Assembly (NCBI GenBank): GCA_021442885.1
Contig: JABUVA010000032.1
Location: 1 to 6,863 of the forward strand
Reading direction: 5' to 3'
Length of the DNA stretch: 6,863 bases
From: Methanobrevibacter sp.
GTDB taxonomy: Archaea; Methanobacteriota; Methanobacteria; Methanobacteriales; Methanobacteriaceae
The translations under genes and the position numbers were made by a program. Of this stretch, positions 1-6,834 are shown one piece after another; position 1 is the first letter of the stretch, and every line of letters starts with the position of its first letter. The notes under the pieces were generated by a model. That model worked only from the letters and a program-made list of their open reading frames with translations. It was not told the origin of the DNA and ran no database searches.

Positions 1-1
1 G

Positions 2-88
2 ATCTCTCATAGACAAGAATATAAAAATAATATTAGAGATTCTAAATTTTCTAGTTTAAATACTTATACAGAAGATTTATATTCCTAA
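2..88 (+). CDS. C-terminal fragment of an unidentified protein (5' end outside the window)
   Basis: A reading frame is open from the window edge to a TAA at 86-88 and gives 28 residues ending in NTYTEDLYS. All three minus-strand frames are closed here, and of the plus frames this one stays open longest; a second plus frame is open only to 57-59. The peptide is hydrophilic and rich in Ser, Asn and Tyr, with no recognisable motif, so I cannot name the protein. The hairpin and T-tract downstream at 123-163 fit the end of a plus-strand gene, which supports the reading. With so little coding sequence, a chance open frame cannot be excluded. Confidence 0.4.
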   Translation: MSHRQEYKNNIRDSKFSSLNTYTEDLYS

Positions 89-122
89 TAGCTATTTAAT
101 CATAGCTTCATTTGTTAAAATA

Positions 123-163
123 TAAGAAAGTTTAATATAATTTTACTTTCTTACATATTTTTT
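123..163 (+). terminator. Hairpin plus T-tract, putative terminator of the upstream gene
   Basis: A perfect 9-bp inverted repeat, TAAGAAAGT at 123-131 and ACTTTCTTA at 145-153, encloses a 13-base loop and is followed by a run of six T within 157-162. A smaller 6-bp hairpin (AGCTAT at 90-95, ATAGCT at 102-107) sits directly after the stop codon of the upstream fragment. Archaeal termination depends mainly on the T-tract, so the hairpin may instead protect the RNA 3' end. Confidence 0.45.
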
Positions 164-232
164 CAATTTATTAAATTTTTATTAAAAATATATTTAAATA
201 ACTCAATTATTTTAAAACAATGGTGATTTACC

Positions 233-247
233 CAAACCTTTATATAG
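233..247 (+). promoter_or_regulatory. Archaeal BRE/TATA promoter of the tRNA-Gly pair
   Basis: The segment CCAAACCTTTATATA matches the archaeal promoter pattern: an A-rich TFB element followed by a TTTATATA TBP box at about 239-246. Transcription would be expected to start about 25 bases downstream, near 265-270, leaving a leader of about 15-20 bases before the first tRNA. This is the best-matching promoter in the window, as usual for stable RNA genes in archaea. A 12-base perfect palindrome, ACATAATTATGT, lies at 255-266 between the box and the expected start site. Confidence 0.8.
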
Positions 248-284
248 TTGTATAACATAATTATGTATGTTGTTTAAATCATAT

Positions 285-358
285 GCGGTGTTAGTCCAGC
301 CTGGTTAAGACTCTAGCCTGCCACGTTAGAGACCCGGGTTCAAATCCCGGACGCCGCA
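285..358 (+). tRNA. tRNA-Gly (anticodon GCC)
   Basis: A complete cloverleaf can be drawn. The acceptor strands GCGGTGT and ACGCCGC pair with a G-T wobble, and the discriminator is A358. The anticodon stem is CTAGC/GTTAG around the 7-base loop CTGCCAC, which gives anticodon GCC. The T arm is CCGGG-TTCAAAT-CCCGG. No CCA is encoded and no intron is visible in the anticodon loop. It reads GGC and GGU codons. It is the first gene of a two-tRNA unit under the promoter at about 233-247. Confidence 0.96.
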
Positions 359-367
359 TTTTTTTAT

Positions 368-441
368 GCAGTTGTGGTATAGTCTGGTTATTACTTGGGC
401 CTTCCAAGCCTACAACCCGGGTTCGAATCCCGGCAACTGCA
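368..441 (+). tRNA. tRNA-Gly (anticodon UCC)
   Basis: A complete cloverleaf is visible. The acceptor stem GCAGTTG/CAACTGC is perfect, with discriminator A441. The anticodon stem TGGGC/GCCTA encloses the loop CTTCCAA, which gives anticodon TCC. The T arm is CCGGG-TTCGAAT-CCCGG. No CCA is encoded. It reads GGA and GGG codons. Only nine bases (TTTTTTTAT) separate it from the preceding glycine tRNA, so it has no room for a promoter of its own and must depend on read-through and processing of a shared precursor. Confidence 0.96.
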
Positions 442-460
442 TTGTTAATTTTGTTCAATT

Positions 461-492
461 ATTTTTTAAATTCCTTTAAATTTTTTATTTAT
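461..492 (+). terminator. T-rich tract after the tRNA pair
   Basis: Two oligo-T runs (about 461-466 and 480-486) follow the second tRNA by 20-45 bases, with no strong hairpin. Archaeal RNA polymerase can terminate on such T-tracts, so this is the likely end of the tRNA transcript. In DNA this AT-rich, T-runs are common, so the placement is approximate. Confidence 0.4.
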
Positions 493-543
493 ACTTTATT
501 TTCAAAAACAATAAATTTTAGTTATCTTTATTAATATCTTTAT

Positions 544-557
544 CTATATATTTATAA
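544..557 (+). promoter_or_regulatory. Candidate TATA box for the HMG-CoA synthase/thiolase operon
   Basis: The sequence CTATATATTTATAA is the best TATA-like element in the 171-base gap between the second tRNA and HMG-CoA synthase. A start about 25 bases downstream would give a leader of about 35-40 bases. No clear purine-rich TFB element precedes it and the whole region is AT-rich, so the assignment is tentative. Confidence 0.35.
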
Positions 558-612
558 TACTAAAAATTTTTTTTAGTTTAATCAATTTATTATATTTATT
601 CATGGTGATTAA

Positions 613-1650
613 ATGGTAGGAATAGTTGGATATGGGGCATCTGTGCCTTCATATAGGATTAAAGTAGAAGAAATTGCTAAAGTATGGGGTGATGACCCTG
701 TAGCTTTATCAAATGGTTTAGTCGTTAATGAAAAATCGGTTCCTTCTGCTGACGAAGATACTGTAACTATTGCAGTTACTGCTGCTAGACATGCTCTTGC
801 AAGAGCTCAAATTGATCCTCAAAAGATTGGAGCTGTTTATGTAGGTTCTGAATCTCATCCATATGCTGTTAAACCCACAGCTACTATTGTTGCAGAAGCT
901 ATTGGTGCAACTCCAGACTTAACTGCAGCTGATTTGGAATTTGCATGTAAAGCAGGAACTGCAGGAATTCAAATGTCTATGGGTCTTGTAGATTCAGGAA
1001 TGGTAGAATATGCATTAGCTATTGGTGCGGATACATCTCAAGGAGCTCCTGGAGATGCATTAGAATACACTGCTTCAGCAGGTGGAGCAGCTTATATAAT
1101 TGGAAATAAAGATACTGTAGCTGATTTTAATGAAACATACAGTTTTACAACTGATACTCCTGATTTTTATAGAAGAGAAGGTCAAGACTATCCATCACAT
1201 GGTGGTCGTTTTACAGGAGAACCTGCATACTTTAAACATGTATTAAATGCAGCTAAAGGTTTATTTGAAAAAACTGATAGTAAACCAGAAGATTATGATT
1301 TTGCATGTTTCCATCAACCTAATGGGAAGTTTTACTTAAGAGCAGGTAAAAAACTAGGTTTTACTTCTGAACAAATAAAACAAGGTCTCTTAACACCAAA
1401 TATTGGAAATACTTACTCAGGAGCTGTTCCTTTAGCTCTCTCCAATATTTTAGATGTTGCAGAACCTGGTGATAAAATATTTGTAGTATCTTATGGATCA
1501 GGTGCAGGTAGTGATTCTTTCACATTAACTGTCAATGATGAAATTAACAAAAAGAGAAATTTAGCTCCTACAACTGAAGAGATAATTGACAATAAAAAAT
1601 ATGTTGATTATGCAGTTTATGCTAAATTTAAAGGTAAAATTAAAATGTAA
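613..1650 (+). CDS. Archaeal hydroxymethylglutaryl-CoA synthase
   Basis: This enzyme condenses acetyl-CoA with acetoacetyl-CoA to make HMG-CoA, the committed precursor of mevalonate and hence of archaeal isoprenoid lipids; it is cytosolic. The 345 residues are full length for the archaeal family. The thiolase-fold catalytic residues are visible: Glu80 in VGSESHP, nucleophile Cys112 in EFACKAG, and His234 in CFHQPNGKF. The family motifs NIGNTYSG (263-270) and SYGSGAGSD (293-301) are also present. The ATG at 613 is chosen because GGTGAT at 604-609 complements the 16S rRNA tail and the N-terminus MVGIVGYG is typical. Thiolase follows nine bases after the stop, indicating one operon. In a methanogenic archaeon the two enzymes were shown to form a complex with a DUF35 protein that passes acetoacetyl-CoA between active sites. 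Nothing in the frame suggests damage. Confidence 0.95.
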   Translation: MVGIVGYGASVPSYRIKVEEIAKVWGDDPVALSNGLVVNEKSVPSADEDTVTIAVTAARHALARAQIDPQKIGAVYVGSESHPYAVKPTATIVAEAIGATPDLTAADLEFACKAGTAGIQMSMGLVDSGMVEYALAIGADTSQGAPGDALEYTASAGGAAYIIGNKDTVADFNETYSFTTDTPDFYRREGQDYPSHGGRFTGEPAYFKHVLNAAKGLFEKTDSKPEDYDFACFHQPNGKFYLRAGKKLGFTSEQIKQGLLTPNIGNTYSGAVPLALSNILDVAEPGDKIFVVSYGSGAGSDSFTLTVNDEINKKRNLAPTTEEIIDNKKYVDYAVYAKFKGKIKM

Positions 1651-2820
<1,170 letters not shown>

Positions 2821-2823
2821 TCT

Positions 2824-2845
2824 CTTTTTTCCTACTATTTTTTAA
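2824..2845 (+). terminator. T-rich terminator of the mevalonate operon
   Basis: Runs of six T begin a few bases after the thiolase stop (2825-2830) and again at about 2838-2843, separated by CCTACTA. This fits T-tract termination in archaea. There is no strong GC hairpin. Confidence 0.5.
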
Positions 2846-2873
2846 ATTAAATTAATTAAAATCATTGTTTTAT

Positions 2874-2916
2874 AATATTGATTTTTATAATCCATAATAA
2901 ATTAACCATCAATATT
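2874..2916. repeat. Inverted repeat at the convergent thiolase / 57-residue-gene junction
   Basis: AATATTGAT at 2874-2882 and ATCAATATT at 2908-2916 are perfect 9-base inverted arms with a 25-base loop. The right arm spans the stop codon (2909-2911) of the minus-strand small gene. It could form a hairpin in transcripts from either side. The low complexity of the region means chance is a real alternative. Confidence 0.35.
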
Positions 2917-3082
2917 TATATGGATAATTTTTAATATATCTCATTTTCATTGCGTTTAATTCATCTTCAATATAATCAAAACTTTCCCCATCTTCTACCA
3001 ACTCATTTCGTTTATCTTTTAGAATCTTTAAAACTTCATAATATTGATATTTGTCCCAATATAATTCACCAAGTGATTTCAT
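2909..3082 (-). CDS. Unrecognised 57-residue protein in an operon with the RhuM-family gene
   Basis: I do not recognise this protein. The start is set at the ATG at 3080-3082 because a perfect AGGTGAT ribosome binding site lies at 3086-3092, three bases upstream. A longer frame from a TTG at 3142 would overlap the RhuM gene and has no such site. The product (MKSLGELYWDKYQYYEVLK...) is rich in Tyr and charged residues, with a Lys/Glu-rich middle (about 16-48) that looks helical and a Tyr/Lys-rich tail (NYPYKY). There is no signal peptide, membrane segment or Cys. It starts 28 bases after the RhuM stop on the same strand, so the two are very probably co-transcribed and may act together. An antitoxin, a regulator or a cryptic small protein are all possible. 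The excellent ribosome binding site makes it likely to be translated. Confidence 0.65.
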   Translation of the reverse strand: MKSLGELYWDKYQYYEVLKILKDKRNELVEDGESFDYIEDELNAMKMRYIKNYPYKY

Positions 3083-3110
3083 TTTATCACCTAATTCTTT
3101 ATTAATTATA

Positions 3111-3842
3111 TTAATCTGTTGACTCCTTGAAAGATAATTCAAAAAGAACTGAATAATCTTCCATACTCATAGGAATTCTATGAAATGCATTTTTCTTAGC
3201 AATTGATTGAAAATTATCAAAACAACATGCTAGAACATCACCATATGAAAAATTATCTAAAGAAAATAATTTCTCATTAGCATTTTGTTTTATCAGTTCT
3301 GTTTCTTCTTTATCTATACCATGACCATACCATTTTATGTATAGATCTGTTATTCTAGATTCTAGTGTTTCAAAAAATTTTCTTGCTTTTCCATCATTGG
3401 AATCATAATCATAACTTGTTTTAAATATTTCTTTTATTTTTATGTTTATTTCTTTTTCATTATTTTCTATATTTATAGTTTCATAAACATTTTCGAAGTA
3501 ATTTGCGCCTAATTCTTCAGCAAATGATTGTTTTGTTTGAATAGAAGCATTATAAATAAAGTATTCTTGTAGTATATTTGTAATAAATTCTCTAAAATAA
3601 AAAGATTCATAAGTGTTTATAGTAAATCCAATGTTAATTAATGTTTGAAAATCATAAAAATGTTCATTATTAATAAACTTGGAATTTAAATCATAATAAT
3701 TATCATATTCATTGATTAATGTTTCATCAACACTAAATAAGTCAGCAATAGATTTTCTCAATATCCAAATTTTATTCTCTATTATAACAACTAACATTGG
3801 AGGTGTTGAATCATTAAATTTTATTAATTTATATTCTACCAT
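3111..3842 (-). CDS. RhuM-family protein, short and divergent
   Basis: The 243-residue product resembles the RhuM family (named from a Salmonella pathogenicity island; common in mobile and defence-associated loci, biochemical role unsettled). Residues 25-48 (IWILRKSIADLFSVDETLINEYDN) align by eye with the family's N-terminal helix-turn-helix-like segment. Residues 62-96 (FYDFQTLINIGFTINTYESF, then FREFITNILQEY) match its YxLDxIIxVGYRVNS...FRxWAxxxLKEY block. Residues 137-162 (KEIFKTSYDYDS..ARKFFETLES) match the C-terminal signature, and GHG at 173-175 may correspond to its IHGHT motif. The family is usually about 300-350 residues, so this member is reduced, mainly around residues 50-60 and in the last third. 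The ATG at 3842 is chosen over a TTG at 3872 because AGGTGA lies at 3848-3853. Asn, Ile, Lys and Tyr are abundant compared with the flanking metabolic genes, which fits acquisition by transfer. No Cys/His metal site is evident. Confidence 0.75.
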   Translation of the reverse strand: MVEYKLIKFNDSTPPMLVVIIENKIWILRKSIADLFSVDETLINEYDNYYDLNSKFINNEHFYDFQTLINIGFTINTYESFYFREFITNILQEYFIYNASIQTKQSFAEELGANYFENVYETINIENNEKEINIKIKEIFKTSYDYDSNDGKARKFFETLESRITDLYIKWYGHGIDKEETELIKQNANEKLFSLDNFSYGDVLACCFDNFQSIAKKNAFHRIPMSMEDYSVLFELSFKESTD

Positions 3843-3926
3843 ATTATTCACCTTTATTTTATTATACTTCAATAAATTAATAAACTTATTTAATTGAGTT
3901 AAATAAAAAAAGATAATATATATTAA

Positions 3927-3935
3927 TATATAAAA
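3927..3935 (-). promoter_or_regulatory. Candidate TATA box for the RhuM/57-residue operon
   Basis: Read on the minus strand, GC followed by TTTTATATA gives a TATA-like element about 85 bases upstream of the RhuM ATG. The expected start would lie near 3905, leaving a leader of about 60 bases. Other TATA-like strings overlap it, so the exact element is uncertain. Confidence 0.35.
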
Positions 3936-4043
3936 GCAATATTATGATTTTGTACAACTTTTACTTAAATTTAGCAAAAAAGAAGTATTTTTTATTTATT
4001 TTTACAAAATAAGATAATAATTTCATTAAAACTATAGCAAAAT

Positions 4044-4058
4044 CAAAACGTTATATAA
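4044..4058 (+). promoter_or_regulatory. Orphan plus-strand promoter-like element
   Basis: CAAAACG followed by TTATATAA has the order and spacing of an archaeal TFB element and TBP box. The expected start would be near 4078-4083, just ahead of the inverted repeat and short frame at 4097-4157. No annotated gene lies downstream on this strand before LemA, so any transcript would be non-coding, encode a micropeptide, or run antisense to the secreted-protein gene. Confidence 0.35.
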
Positions 4059-4149
4059 TTTTATAAAATTAAGAAAAATAGTTGAAATTATTAAAGAATG
4101 ATTATAGAACAAGTGGATTTATATCACAATCATTTAAATGAAATTAGTG

Positions 4150-4581
4150 TTATATAAATTTAACACTATTTCCAATTTTTTCTAGTTGATCTAAATTATC
4201 TCCAGCTATACAAACAAATTCATCTCCTTGAATAACTCCAACACCATAATTTCCATAATCATCATTATCTATTTTAAATATGGTCAAGTTTCCATCTGAA
4301 TTTACTTTTTGAAATCCTTCAGTTTCAAGAAAACTATATATATACTCAATATTATCTCCTAAACCAGTAAAATTACCATATAAGTAAGATATTTTTTGAT
4401 TTTCATAAGTATACCAGTTATATGAAAATCCTCCTCCTTCTTTAAAATTACCATCATCTGGAGCTAATGCTGTAAATTTTCCATCAAAGTTGTGTTCTAC
4501 CAATTCACTTGCAGATACTACTCCTAGAGTAGATATCATTACCATCATAATTATAATCATATATTTTAAAAAGCTTTTCAT
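4150..4581 (-). CDS. Small secreted protein of unknown function
   Basis: The 143-residue product begins with a clear signal peptide: two Lys in residues 1-6, a hydrophobic core (about 8-23, Ile/Met/Val-rich) and a VSA-S site predicting cleavage after Ala24. The mature domain of about 119 residues is acidic, with two N-glycosylation sequons (NFT at 70-72, NLT at 98-100), a single Cys (124) and no further membrane segment. It resembles small exported proteins of Methanobrevibacter-type genomes with a HNFDG..F.... start and a final K..G.S.KF motif. This is family recall, not a search result, and no function is known to me. The start is the ATG at 4581; a GTG nine bases upstream in frame is actually the core of the ribosome binding site AGTGAT (4586-4591). 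It is transcribed divergently from LemA across 93 bases. Confidence 0.82.
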   Translation of the reverse strand: MKSFLKYMIIIMMVMISTLGVVSASELVEHNFDGKFTALAPDDGNFKEGGGFSYNWYTYENQKISYLYGNFTGLGDNIEYIYSFLETEGFQKVNSDGNLTIFKIDNDDYGNYGVGVIQGDEFVCIAGDNLDQLEKIGNSVKFI

Positions 4582-4614
4582 TATAATCACTTATTTAAAT
4601 AATAGGTTTTTGAT

Positions 4615-4640
4615 AAATATAAACATATATATTTTTTAAT
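4615..4640. promoter_or_regulatory. Divergent promoter region between the secreted protein and LemA
   Basis: The 93 bases between the two start codons contain TATA-like sequence usable in both directions: on the plus strand ATAAATATAAACATATATA (about 4613-4631), with a start expected near 4650-4655, and on the minus strand a TATATA element around 4625-4635 with a leader of about 25-30 bases before the ATG at 4581. The two boxes overlap, so binding of TFB/TBP in one direction could compete with the other. Confidence 0.4.
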
Positions 4641-4674
4641 CAAGATATTTTTTAGTATTTAGGAGAGTTTTCAA

Positions 4675-5226
4675 ATGATTTTCACTATAATTGGTGCATT
4701 GATTATTGTTATAATAATTATTGTTGTTATAAATGCATATAATGGTCTTGTTGATGCTAGAAACAATGTTAGAAATGCATGGGCACAAATTGATGTTCAA
4801 TTAGTAAGACGTACTAATTTAATTCCAGATTTAGTTGAAACTGTAAAAGAGCATTCTTTTCATGAAAACGATATTTTAGAAAATGTAATAAATGCTAGAA
4901 ATAGGCTTGTGAATGCTTCTTTAGTTTTTGAGAAAAATGATGCTAATAATGCAATTACTGATGCTTTAAGATCATTATTTGTTGTTGTTGATGATTATCC
5001 TGATTTAAAAGATAATCAAAAATTTTTAAATTTAAAAAGACAGCTATTTGAAAGTGAAAATAAAATTTCATATTCTAAACAGTTTTATAATGATGCTGTT
5101 TTATCATACAATAATAAACGTCAAAAATTTCCATATAATATAATAGCTAGTTTACGGGGTTTTAAAAAAGAAGAATTCTTTAAATCACCTTTAGAAGCTC
5201 ATGAAGTACCTGAAATTCAATTTTAA
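4675..5226 (+). CDS. lemA: LemA family membrane-anchored protein
   Basis: LemA proteins have a single N-terminal membrane anchor and a four-helix-bundle domain; their role is unsettled, though they often lie beside HtpX-type proteases or DUF2207/TPM membrane proteins. Here residues 2-19 are an unbroken hydrophobic helix, followed by the family core: YNGLV (22-26), then AWAQIDVQLVRR with LIPDLVETVK (35-58). The second conserved block at 108-159 runs from YPDLKDNQKF through YNDAVLSYN to FPYNIIA. The 183 residues match the usual length of about 185. There is no lipobox Cys. The ATG at 4675 has AGGAGA at 4661-4666, a ribosome binding site unlike the GGTGA type used by its neighbours. No protease or DUF2207 partner is adjacent, so this copy appears to be a single-gene unit. 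It ends 10 bases from the converging cobQ stop. Confidence 0.93.
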   Translation: MIFTIIGALIIVIIIIVVINAYNGLVDARNNVRNAWAQIDVQLVRRTNLIPDLVETVKEHSFHENDILENVINARNRLVNASLVFEKNDANNAITDALRSLFVVVDDYPDLKDNQKFLNLKRQLFESENKISYSKQFYNDAVLSYNNKRQKFPYNIIASLRGFKKEEFFKSPLEAHEVPEIQF

Positions 5227-5230
5227 AAGG

Positions 5231-5254
5231 ATATTATTATTTTTTAAATAATAT
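5231..5254. terminator. Hairpin shared by the convergent LemA and cobQ ends
   Basis: ATATTATT at 5231-5238 and AATAATAT at 5247-5254 form a perfect 8-bp stem with an 8-base loop, ATTTTTTA, starting five bases after the LemA stop. The left arm covers part of the cobQ stop codon (5237-5239). The six T in the loop provide a T-tract for LemA transcripts. For cobQ the hairpin lies at the end of the coding sequence. The stem is entirely A-T and weak. Confidence 0.4.
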
Positions 5255-6781
5255 TTTATCAATAACACTCATATCTAAATTCTCTTCAACAATTTCAGCT
5301 ATTTTATTAAGAGAATAGTCTTTTTTAGTTTCATATGGGTCTTCCCCATACTTTTTCTCTAATCCTTTTTTCTCTCGTAGGTAGTTTAAAAATTCACGTC
5401 TGAAGTTATAGTTGTGAAACACTCCATGCATATAGGTACCAAATACATTGTTAGAGCATGCACCATCATAAAGGCCTAGACTATTATTACCATTTCCTTT
5501 AACGACTTCGAATAATGGTGCAACAAGGTAACTTTCATTAAGTTCTGTTGTCCCTTCATGTATCTCATAACCTTTAACTTTTTCACCTTGGATGTTTTTA
5601 AATATATCTCTAGTAATTCCTACAAGTCTATCTTCACTTGGAACTACAAATTCAGATTGTGTTACAAGTTTTTCTGTTTTTTCAAATTTTGATGTTATAT
5701 CTAAAAGTTCTAATCCTTCAATTGTTCCAACAGAGGATTCTTTTTTATCATCATCAAAAATATAATTTCCAAGTATTTGCATTCCACCACAAATTCCAAC
5801 AATAGGTATTTCTTTTGATTTCTCAATTATTTTATCTGATAAACCTGATTCTTTTAATGCTTTTAAATCATCAGTTGAATTACGAGTTCCAGGAATTATG
5901 ATTGTATCAACATCACCGATTTCATCATTAATACCAATCATTTTAACTCCTACATCATCTTCAAATTCAAATGGGTCAATATCTGTAAAATTAGCTATTT
6001 TAGGAAGTCGTATAACACCTATTGTAATATCTTTATCTTCATTAAAAATATGGGTTGTTAAACTAGCTGAATCTTCTTCAGGTAATCTAAGGCTATAATC
6101 ATAAGGTAGAACTCCAATAATAGGCTCTCCAGTTATTTCTTCAATTCTATCAAGGCCTGGTTTTAAAATATCATAATCGCCTCTAAACTTGTTAATGACT
6201 GTAGCTTTGAGTCTAGAACGATCATAATCATCAAGAAGAACATATGTTCCAGCAATAGCTGCAAAAACACCACCCATTTCAATATCTGCAACTAATATAA
6301 CATCTGCATCAGCCATATGAGCTATTTCCATATTTGCTATGTCTTCTTTTCTCATATTTATTTCCGCAGGTGATCCAGCTCCTTCAATAACTATAATGTC
6401 ATATTCTTCTGTTAATTTATTAAAGCTTTCTTTAATTGCATTTAAAGCTTCATCATGATATTTATGTTGGTATTCATAGAAGTTCATATCTCCTATTGAT
6501 TTTCCTTGTATGATAACATTTGATGTAAACTCTCCTTTAGGTTTTAAAAGAACAGGATTCATATGTATGCTTGGTTCAATCATTGCAGCTTCTGCTTGCA
6601 ACATTTGAGCTATTCCAATTTCTCCATTCTCTTTTGTTGTATATGAGTTTAAAGACATATTTTGAGATTTAAATGGAGCTACTTTATAGCCTCTGTTTTT
6701 ATAAATTCTACATAGTGCTGCTACTAATAGACTTTTACCAGCATTTGATGAAGTTCCTTGAACCATTATACAGTTTACCAT
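5237..6781 (-). CDS. cobQ: Cobyric acid synthase (glutamine-hydrolysing), CobQ/CbiP
   Basis: CobQ uses ATP and glutamine to amidate four carboxylates of adenosylcobyrinic acid a,c-diamide, giving cobyric acid in the cytosolic cobamide pathway; methanogens need this for the corrinoid of the Mtr methyltransferase. Numbering from the Met at 6781, the N-terminal dethiobiotin-synthetase-like domain (about 1-230) has the P-loop GTSSNAGKS (9-17), the PFKSQNMSLN motif (36-45) and VIEGAGSP (131-138). LPKIANFTDIDPF (259-271) is a family hallmark. The C-terminal class I glutaminase domain has nucleophile Cys331 in GICGGMQILG and His452 in YMHGVFHN. The 514 residues are full length. A GTG at 6787 would also be in frame, but AAGGT at 6789-6793 would be too close to it, so the ATG at 6781 with a seven-base spacer is preferred. 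No other cobalamin gene adjoins it here. Confidence 0.95.
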   Translation of the reverse strand: MVNCIMVQGTSSNAGKSLLVAALCRIYKNRGYKVAPFKSQNMSLNSYTTKENGEIGIAQMLQAEAAMIEPSIHMNPVLLKPKGEFTSNVIIQGKSIGDMNFYEYQHKYHDEALNAIKESFNKLTEEYDIIVIEGAGSPAEINMRKEDIANMEIAHMADADVILVADIEMGGVFAAIAGTYVLLDDYDRSRLKATVINKFRGDYDILKPGLDRIEEITGEPIIGVLPYDYSLRLPEEDSASLTTHIFNEDKDITIGVIRLPKIANFTDIDPFEFEDDVGVKMIGINDEIGDVDTIIIPGTRNSTDDLKALKESGLSDKIIEKSKEIPIVGICGGMQILGNYIFDDDKKESSVGTIEGLELLDITSKFEKTEKLVTQSEFVVPSEDRLVGITRDIFKNIQGEKVKGYEIHEGTTELNESYLVAPLFEVVKGNGNNSLGLYDGACSNNVFGTYMHGVFHNYNFRREFLNYLREKKGLEKKYGEDPYETKKDYSLNKIAEIVEENLDMSVIDKILFKK

Positions 6782-6834
6782 TTTCACTACCTTTACTTTT
6801 TTCTAAATTATATTTTATTTTAGTATTATTTTAA

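Larger units (their letters stand above)
3843..4149. other. 307-base gene-poor intergenic region
   Basis: This stretch lies upstream of the RhuM gene and downstream of the secreted-protein gene and is extremely AT-rich. I find no open frame with a convincing ribosome binding site. It holds the probable RhuM promoter (about 3927-3935, minus), T-runs around 3989-4003, a plus-strand promoter-like element at 4044-4058, and an inverted repeat at 4097-4137 inside a 19-codon frame (4098-4157, plus). The rest shows nothing I can assign. It could hold a small RNA, a degraded gene or simply spacer. Confidence 0.5.

Noticed and set aside
1..60. Alternative plus frame ending with TAA at 57-59 as the upstream gene's end
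   Set aside because: It is open for a shorter distance than the frame ending at 86-88; the evidence is too thin to list both.
442..612. Riboswitch or structured leader upstream of HMG-CoA synthase
   Set aside because: The region is almost pure A/T with no stable stems or conserved-looking GC-containing motif.
3083..3142. TTG-started N-terminal extension of the 57-residue protein overlapping RhuM
   Set aside because: The internal ATG at 3082 has a perfect AGGTGAT site three bases upstream, while the TTG has none.
2909..3842. Possibility that the 57-residue frame is the frameshifted C-terminus of RhuM
   Set aside because: The small frame has its own strong ribosome binding site and ATG after the RhuM stop, and its sequence does not resemble the RhuM tail as I know it.
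3712..3897. 61-codon plus-strand open frame
   Set aside because: It is antisense to the start of the RhuM gene, and its hydrophobic peptide reflects AT-rich antisense sequence rather than a real membrane protein.
5898..6098. 66-codon plus-strand open frame
   Set aside because: It is fully antisense to cobQ, low-complexity in Ser and Ile, and without a ribosome binding site.
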